From Bacillota bacterium (GTDB taxonomy: Bacteria; Bacillota_A; Clostridia; DSM-8532): 19,013 bases of DNA. Under the pieces are notes generated by a model. It made no database searches, was not told where the DNA came from, and saw only the letters and a program-made list of their open reading frames with translations. The position numbers were made by a program, and so were the translations under genes. This document shows positions 14,615-19,013 of the stretch, piece after piece. The first letter of the stretch is position 1, and each line of letters begins with the position of its first letter. Where the stretch lies: contig JAFADM010000081.1 in assembly GCA_023424865.1 (NCBI GenBank), positions 1 to 19,013 of the forward strand. The letters run 5' to 3'.

Positions 14615-15535
14615 ATGAGAACTGTAAAACTTGGAAATTCCAATCTGGATGTGCCCCGTATCGCCGTGGGCTGCATGCGCATTAACAAGCTGGATAAAAC
14701 GGCTGCTGAGCACTTTGTTAAAACCGCCCTGGAGCTGGGGGCCAATTTTTTTGATCACGCCGACATTTACGGCAGCGGTGCCTGCGAGGAAATTTTTGCC
14801 CAGGCCATTCATATGACGGCGGATGTAAGGGAAAAAGTGATTCTTCAAAGCAAGTGCGGCATCCGAAGGGGCGTTGCCTTTGATTTTTCAAAGGAACATA
14901 TTTTAAATTCTGTGGACGGCATTTTAAAGCGGCTTAAAACCGATTACCTGGATGTTTTGCTGCTCCATCGCCCCGACGCTCTTGTAGAACCGGAGGAAGT
15001 AGCCGAAGCCTTTGACAAACTGGAAAGCAGTGGTAAAGTAAGGCACTTTGGGGTATCCAACCAAAACCCCATGCAGATTCAGCTTCTTAAAAAGTATGTG
15101 AAGCAGCCTCTTGTGGCCAATCAGCTCCAGCTTAGCATCACCAACGCCACAATGATCTCCCAGGGACTCCATGTGAACATGCTGGACGCCTCCGCGGTAA
15201 ACCGGGATGGCGGCATACTGGATTTTTGCCGGCTCAACGACATTACCATCCAACCCTGGTCCCCCTTCCAGTACGGCTTTTTTGAGGGTGTTTTCCTTGG
15301 CAATGAAAAATTCCCCGCCCTTAATGCCAAAATTGATGAAATCGCCTCCAAATACGGTGTTTCAAATACTACCATCGCCGTAGCCTGGATCCTTCGCCAT
15401 CCTGCAAACATGCAGCCCGTAACCGGCACCATGAACACAGAGCGTCTGAAGGACTGCGTGAAAGCCGCGGAAATACGGCTTACCCGGGAGGAATGGTACG
15501 AAATTTACCTGGCTGCCGGAAATATCCTGCCGTAA
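14615..15535 (+). CDS. Aldo/keto reductase, YdhF-like
   Basis: A protein of 306 aa related to E. coli YdhF: FFDHADIYGSGACEE, ILQSKCGIRRG and LLLHRPDALVEPEEVAEAF follow the family pattern, as does the C-terminal segment ending in RLTREEWYEIYLAAG. The tetrad is present (D47, Y52, K80, H118), so it should be an active NAD(P)H-dependent oxidoreductase. YdhF-type substrates are poorly known. It starts 15 nt after the first reductase, with AAGGAGG 7 nt before the ATG, and is followed by a strong terminator. The pairing of two different AKR subfamilies under one MerR regulator suggests complementary substrate ranges. Confidence 0.94.
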   Translation: MRTVKLGNSNLDVPRIAVGCMRINKLDKTAAEHFVKTALELGANFFDHADIYGSGACEEIFAQAIHMTADVREKVILQSKCGIRRGVAFDFSKEHILNSVDGILKRLKTDYLDVLLLHRPDALVEPEEVAEAFDKLESSGKVRHFGVSNQNPMQIQLLKKYVKQPLVANQLQLSITNATMISQGLHVNMLDASAVNRDGGILDFCRLNDITIQPWSPFQYGFFEGVFLGNEKFPALNAKIDEIASKYGVSNTTIAVAWILRHPANMQPVTGTMNTERLKDCVKAAEIRLTREEWYEIYLAAGNILP

Positions 15536-15560
15536 GCTTTTAAAATTAAGCATTACAGAA

Positions 15561-15605
15561 CCTCCGGGCCTTGATTAATAATTTCAAAGGCCTGGAGGCT
15601 TTTTT
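15561..15605 (+). terminator. Intrinsic terminator after the reductase operon
   Basis: Arms 15561-15572 and 15587-15598 form a 12-bp stem (one G-U pair on the plus strand) with a 14-nt AT-rich loop, followed by CTTTTTT. It is a textbook rho-independent terminator, 25 nt after the second reductase stop. Confidence 0.93.
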
Positions 15606-15610
15606 ATGTG

Positions 15611-15616
15611 TATAAT
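15611..15616 (+). promoter_or_regulatory. Candidate -10 box for the small membrane protein gene
   Basis: A perfect TATAAT preceded by TGTG lies just after the terminator and about 65 nt before the gene. The -35 position at 17 bp falls in the terminator stem (AGGCCT) and does not match the consensus, so activity would rest on the -10 region. Weak evidence taken alone. Confidence 0.4.
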
Positions 15617-15683
15617 GTAATTATCATCCACCTCCGGCATTACCCCGAAAGCCGGAAAGAAAATGGGAGGAGTGTGTTAAAAG

Positions 15684-16292
15684 ATGAACAAGCTTAAGCA
15701 ATTCGTCCTTTTTGCTTTTTGTGGTTTATTAATCGGGCTTTTAATCACCCTTGCATTAAATTCGACCGGTCAATGGAAGGAGCTTTTTACAGGCCCTGCC
15801 AACGACAGAGAGGATCTTTTCGCCAAAGCCGGAGAGATTGAAATACTAAAAAGCGAGGTTGCCGACCGTAAGGAGTCAAACAGCTTGTATGGTTTAGAGC
15901 AATCCGATAAAGAAATTGTGGAAGAGATGGTATTAAAGCGCCTTTTGGAAAAGGAGGCGGAAAAAGCCGGCATTTCATTTACCGACGAAGAGGTTCAGTT
16001 TTATATGGATGAAACCCGCCGGAGACTGCCCGAGGATGACAGAGGTTACGAGGAGTTCAAGCGTTATATTGAAATAAAAGGCTGGTCGGAGGACCAATAT
16101 TGGACAGAGGCCTTTCCAGTGTATAAACGCTCCTACATTATCGGCAAATATAAAAACGACTATCTTAAGGCAGAATTTATTAAACAGAATAATATAACGG
16201 ACAGCAATGATTTTGATACCCTTTTTAACGCCTATTACGAAGGCTACACTGGTGGGCTTTTAAAAAGCGTTACAATCGAATACTTTGAATAA
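15684..16292 (+). CDS. Membrane-anchored SurA/PrsA N-domain-like protein
   Basis: A protein of 202 aa with an N-terminal membrane segment (about 7-27) lacking a lipobox, so it is probably a signal anchor with the rest outside the membrane. Residues about 75-140 (KEIVEEMVLKRLLEKEAEKAGISFTDEEVQFYMDETR) match the helical N-terminal chaperone domain of SurA/PrsA/trigger-factor-like proteins. No parvulin peptidyl-prolyl isomerase domain follows, so it would be a chaperone-like or degenerate member. GGAGGA lies about 12 nt before the ATG, rather distant. It is monocistronic between terminators and has no visible link with its neighbours. The function is unknown. Confidence 0.75.
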   Translation: MNKLKQFVLFAFCGLLIGLLITLALNSTGQWKELFTGPANDREDLFAKAGEIEILKSEVADRKESNSLYGLEQSDKEIVEEMVLKRLLEKEAEKAGISFTDEEVQFYMDETRRRLPEDDRGYEEFKRYIEIKGWSEDQYWTEAFPVYKRSYIIGKYKNDYLKAEFIKQNNITDSNDFDTLFNAYYEGYTGGLLKSVTIEYFE

Positions 16293-16297
16293 AAGTC

Positions 16298-16334
16298 AAA
16301 AGGGAGTGGGCATCCAACCCCCTCCCTTTTAGTT
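16298..16334 (+). terminator. Intrinsic terminator after the SurA-like gene
   Basis: Arms 16298-16310 and 16318-16330 pair AAAAGGGAG with CTCCCTTTT and GGG with CCC around one mismatch, closing a 7-nt loop, followed by AGTTTG. It begins 6 nt after the stop codon. The U-tract is partly supplied by the stem itself. Confidence 0.75.
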
Positions 16335-16365
16335 TGATTCGCTTACGCCAAGGGCTGTCAGTGGA

Positions 16366-16408
16366 CAAAACTGCCCGGCAGCCGTTTTTCGGTTGCCGGG
16401 CAGTTTTT
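16366..16408 (-). terminator. Terminator of the CUT2 sugar transporter operon (bidirectional)
   Basis: An 18-bp stem (16367-16384 with 16390-16407; core CTGCCCGGCA) closes a 5-nt loop. On the minus strand it lies about 32 nt after the binding-protein stop, with TTTT at the 3' side of the stem; on the plus strand TTTTT ends the structure. It sits between convergent genes and should stop both transcripts. Confidence 0.85.
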
Positions 16409-16439
16409 CAATAAAGCTTAAACTCCATTCGGGAGGTTC

Positions 16440-17474
16440 TTAATAAACAACCTTCCACTCACCGATATTGTCCTTGTCAAATTTGAAGGGATCACCCAGC
16501 ATAACCTCGGAACCGCCGTCAGCTGCGTCGGTGATAACCTTTTCACCCAGTTTTCCGGCATTGAACTTTTCACCGGTCTTGCCTGTGATGGTTCCCTTAA
16601 CAAGCTGGTCTCCGCCGTAGGCTGCAAGATAGCCAATGTCACTGGGGTTCCATAGGTACATCCAGGGGCATACGCCGTCTTCAATGAAGGGTGCCATTTC
16701 GGAGGGCAGTCCCAGACCGGTTAAGAGCACCTCGGATTTTTTATCCTGAAGCACCTTGCCTCCTGCCAGCATACCAACCGTGGTGGGTGCGATAATAACT
16801 TTTATGGAAGGATCCGTTAAGAGCGCGGTGGTTTCACTGGTGGATTTAGTGGGATCATCGTCGCCGTAAACAATTTTTACAAGCGGTGTCTTTGCGTATT
16901 TATCCTTGTTTTCCTCAAGCTCCTTTTTCATCCACTCAATCCACAGGTTCTGATTGGTAGCCTGGGCAGTGGCTGAGAGAATGGCGATTCCGCCTTCGCC
17001 GTCAATCATTTCATAGGCGGCCTGAATAAGAACACGTCCGATTTTCTCGGGATCCGCCTGCTGGATGTGCATCTGGCGGCTGTCCTTATTAACTGCAGAG
17101 TCCAGAGAAATAACCTTTATGCCCGCGTCCATGGCCCTTTTAAGAGAAGGCTGGAGAGCATCGGCATCATTGGCTGCAATAGCAATGAGAGATACTTTTT
17201 GAGCAATAAGGGTGTCGATGATTTCGATCTGTTTCTCAGGCGTTGCTTGATCGGGTCCCTTGTAGAGAGGTGTCACGCCCAGATCCTTGCAGGCGGTTTC
17301 AAAGCCCTCATACATCTTTTTCATGTAAGGGTTATTGACGTCCTTGGCAACAAGGGCATAAACCTTCTTGCCTCCGCTTGAGTTGTTTCCGGTATTGCCC
17401 TGGGTTGAACCGCAGCCGGCTAATACCGACGTTAAGAGTGTCATCGCAAGAAGAAGAGCCAGAACCTTTTTCAT
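16440..17474 (-). CDS. CUT2 sugar ABC transporter binding lipoprotein, RhaS/LsrB-like
   Basis: A protein of 344 aa with a lipoprotein signal (SVLAGC, lipidated Cys 21) and a periplasmic-binding fold of the ribose/RbsB class (VYALVAKDVNNPYMKKMYEGF; IAIAANDADALQPSLKRAMDAGIKV). The segment MYLWNPSDIGYLAAYGG (about 272-288) is most like rhamnose-binding RhaS proteins; the AI-2 receptor LsrB is a close alternative. It is the last gene of its operon and overlaps the permease gene by ATGA. AGGTGA lies 9 nt before the ATG. Rhamnose specificity is an inference, helped by the GH106-like gene 7 kb away but in a separate transcript. Confidence 0.85.
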   Translation of the reverse strand: MKKVLALLLAMTLLTSVLAGCGSTQGNTGNNSSGGKKVYALVAKDVNNPYMKKMYEGFETACKDLGVTPLYKGPDQATPEKQIEIIDTLIAQKVSLIAIAANDADALQPSLKRAMDAGIKVISLDSAVNKDSRQMHIQQADPEKIGRVLIQAAYEMIDGEGGIAILSATAQATNQNLWIEWMKKELEENKDKYAKTPLVKIVYGDDDPTKSTSETTALLTDPSIKVIIAPTTVGMLAGGKVLQDKKSEVLLTGLGLPSEMAPFIEDGVCPWMYLWNPSDIGYLAAYGGDQLVKGTITGKTGEKFNAGKLGEKVITDAADGGSEVMLGDPFKFDKDNIGEWKVVY

Positions 17475-18571
17475 AGCTTAACATCACCTTTCTTTATTTT
17501 TGGCGGCTGTTTTTTAAAGAGCCGCAGACCGACAGATTGAGGAAGCATTTCCTTTAGACTGCTTTTAAGATTAGGCACGGCTACGGTAATCACCAAAAGC
17601 AGGCCCACGATAATCATGATGGTCTGGGAAGGGACATTAACAATGCCCAGTCCGTAGCGTAAAAGTCCTATGATAAAAATGGAGAGTGTAACACCAATAA
17701 CATTGCCCTTGCCCCCCGCTGTGCTGACCCCGCCTAAGACCACCATGGCAATAATATCCAGCTCATAGCCCTGAGCAATACTGGGCCGGGCACTGCCCAT
17801 TTTGGACAGAAGGAAAACGGAGGCAACGGCTGAAAACAAGCCGGTGAGGGTAAAGCTCAAAATTTTAAGCTTATCGGTAACAATACCGGAAAACCGGGCT
17901 GCCACCGGATTGCTGCCTGTAGCGTAAAACCTTCTCCCCAACGGGGTTTTATGAATGAGAAAGCCAAAGGCCAGCGCTTCTATGGCTACAAAAATCAGAA
18001 TGAAGGGCAGGGTCCCTATTTTGCCCCAGCCGAAGAACTGGAACCACTGGGGAAAATCCCCCACTGCTCTGTCCTCCAAAAGGATGCTGGCGATACCCCT
18101 GTAAAGTGTCATGGTGGCAATCGTTACAATAACGGAGGATAGTCCTTTAAATTTGACAATGAGAAGGCCGTTCACAAGTCCGCACAGGGCTCCCACCAAA
18201 AGTCCCAGCACGATGGCCACACCCATGGGCAAGCCCGCATTGTGGAAAAGGCCGATGCTTACGCCGCTTAAGGCTATGATGGAGGAAACCGAAATATCGA
18301 TATCGCCCAGAAGAATAACCAGCATCATTGGGAAAACCACAACCGCTTTATCCAGAAAAATACTGATAGCGCTCAGGATATTGCTGTAATCAAGGTAGTA
18401 AGGTGAAAGAAAGCTGTTGATCCCATTGATGGCTACCAGGAGGACTACCAAAAGCCATTCCCATTGAAGGAAAAAGCGTCTGGCCGCAAAGGGCCTTTCG
18501 GATTGGATTACCCGAAAAGGGGCTTCATCGGCGGGCATGGTCTTCAAGGATTTTTCATTGCTCTTCGTCAT
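17471..18571 (-). CDS. CUT2 sugar ABC transporter permease (second permease)
   Basis: A protein of 366 aa of the BPD_transp_2 type (RbsC-like) with about eight to ten membrane segments. Hallmarks are GDIDISVSSIIALSG (89-103), TPLGRRFYATGSNPVAARFSG (209-229) and MVVLGGVSTAGGKGNVIG. The N-terminus has an unusually long polar extension of about 35 residues, and the C-terminus a basic tail (KKQPPKIKKG). It forms a heterodimeric channel with the permease encoded just upstream, as in RhaP/RhaQ or LsrC/LsrD pairs. It starts inside the stop of that gene (ATGA), with GGAGGG 7 nt upstream, and overlaps the binding-protein gene the same way. The ATPase gene should lie beyond the right edge. Confidence 0.92.
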   Translation of the reverse strand: MTKSNEKSLKTMPADEAPFRVIQSERPFAARRFFLQWEWLLVVLLVAINGINSFLSPYYLDYSNILSAISIFLDKAVVVFPMMLVILLGDIDISVSSIIALSGVSIGLFHNAGLPMGVAIVLGLLVGALCGLVNGLLIVKFKGLSSVIVTIATMTLYRGIASILLEDRAVGDFPQWFQFFGWGKIGTLPFILIFVAIEALAFGFLIHKTPLGRRFYATGSNPVAARFSGIVTDKLKILSFTLTGLFSAVASVFLLSKMGSARPSIAQGYELDIIAMVVLGGVSTAGGKGNVIGVTLSIFIIGLLRYGLGIVNVPSQTIMIIVGLLLVITVAVPNLKSSLKEMLPQSVGLRLFKKQPPKIKKGDVKL

Positions 18572-19013
18572 GCCAGTACCCTCCTTTCCAAAGCCTTTTT
18601 CGTTACATTATTTTGAATAAGGGCATTTACTATAATGGAGATTAGAATGATAAGCCCTTTTATCGCCTGCTGCCAGAAAGGGGAAATATTGATTAAAGGC
18701 AGAGCGTTATTTAAAAGTCCCAGCAAGAGCGCTCCCAGGAGAACCCCCTGTACCTTGCCCGTACCGCCGGAGATGCTTACGCCCCCAAGTACACAGGCCG
18801 CAATGACATTCATTTCATAGCCGGTAGCCGTTTCTCCCTGGGCTGCTGCGTACTTGCATACATAAAGGACGCCTGCAAGTCCACCCAAAGCTCCCATGAT
18901 AACATAAACCCTGAAAAGAACGTTTTTTACGGAGATACCGCTGACTCTTGCGGATTCCTCACTGTTTCCCACCGCGTAAATCTGCCTTCCCTTGCGGGTG
19001 TAGCCCAGGTAGT
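18568..19013 (-). CDS. CUT2 sugar ABC transporter permease, C-terminal part (cut by window edge)
   Basis: The frame stays open to the right edge, so the gene begins outside the window; the GTG at 18972 is internal. The visible 148 codons begin YLGYTRKGRQIYAVGNSEESARVSG, the conserved loop of RbsC-type permeases that precedes the last transmembrane bundle, and continue with AACVLGGVSISGGTGKVQG. It is the first permease of the pair and ends in an ATGA overlap with the second, indicating tight translational coupling in a single operon. Confidence 0.92.
   Translation of the reverse strand, partial: YLGYTRKGRQIYAVGNSEESARVSGISVKNVLFRVYVIMGALGGLAGVLYVCKYAAAQGETATGYEMNVIAACVLGGVSISGGTGKVQGVLLGALLLGLLNNALPLINISPFWQQAIKGLIILISIIVNALIQNNVTKKALERRVLA

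Noticed and set aside
1..19013. CRISPR arrays, tRNA or rRNA genes, insertion sequences, att sites, riboswitches
   Set aside because: No spaced direct repeats, cloverleaf sequences, transposase genes or known riboswitch cores were recognised on reading; short RNAs could still be missed without a covariance search.

Overview
The window (about 19 kb, moderate GC) looks like the chromosome of an anaerobic, sugar-fermenting Clostridia-type Firmicute. The indications are an Ech-type [NiFe]-hydrogenase operon, YesM/YesN-type two-component genes, LplABC-type sugar importers without their own ATPase gene, G-rich Shine-Dalgarno sequences close to most starts, and compact sigma-A-like promoters. The species cannot be named from the sequence. 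I see no tRNA, rRNA, CRISPR array, insertion sequence or phage gene.

Region 1 (1-3304, minus strand): the 5' half of an ech operon, echA-echB-echC (echC runs off the left edge). It is preceded by a sigma-A-like promoter (TTGAAT-N17-TATAAT) and by a 15-bp palindrome in the leader. The complex should couple ferredoxin oxidation and H2 production to ion pumping across the membrane.

Region 2 (3305-13044, minus strand): a six-gene carbohydrate operon in the order lipoprotein solute-binding protein, LplB-type permease, LplC-type permease, large cytoplasmic GH106-like glycoside hydrolase (probable alpha-L-rhamnosidase), YesM-type sensor kinase, AraC-type response regulator. The likely logic is that the two-component pair senses an extracellular sugar signal and activates the operon, the importer takes up an oligosaccharide using a shared ATPase encoded elsewhere, and the hydrolase cleaves it inside the cell. 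A strong hairpin between the binding-protein gene and the permease genes probably sets a high binding protein to permease ratio.

Region 3 (13182-15605): a MerR-family regulator (minus) diverges from two aldo/keto reductase genes (plus). The reductase promoter has the 19-bp spacer typical of MerR-activated promoters, filled by a dyad like that of AdhR/NmlR-type aldehyde-stress regulators. This reads as a self-contained carbonyl detoxification module, bounded by terminators on both sides.

Region 4 (15606-16440): a small membrane-anchored SurA/PrsA N-domain-like protein gene (plus) with its own promoter and terminator.

Region 5 (16366-19013, minus strand): the 3' end of a CUT2 sugar ABC operon, permease (partial)-permease-binding protein, joined by ATGA overlaps. 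The binding protein looks most like the rhamnose (RhaS) or AI-2 (LsrB) type. With the rhamnosidase-like enzyme nearby, a rhamnose-related role for the neighbourhood is plausible but not proven.

Most of this is ordinary accessory metabolism. The best leads are regulatory: the MerR operator, the intergenic hairpin, a 34-bp-spaced direct repeat upstream of the carbohydrate operon, the leader palindrome of echA, and a probable TTG start in echA.
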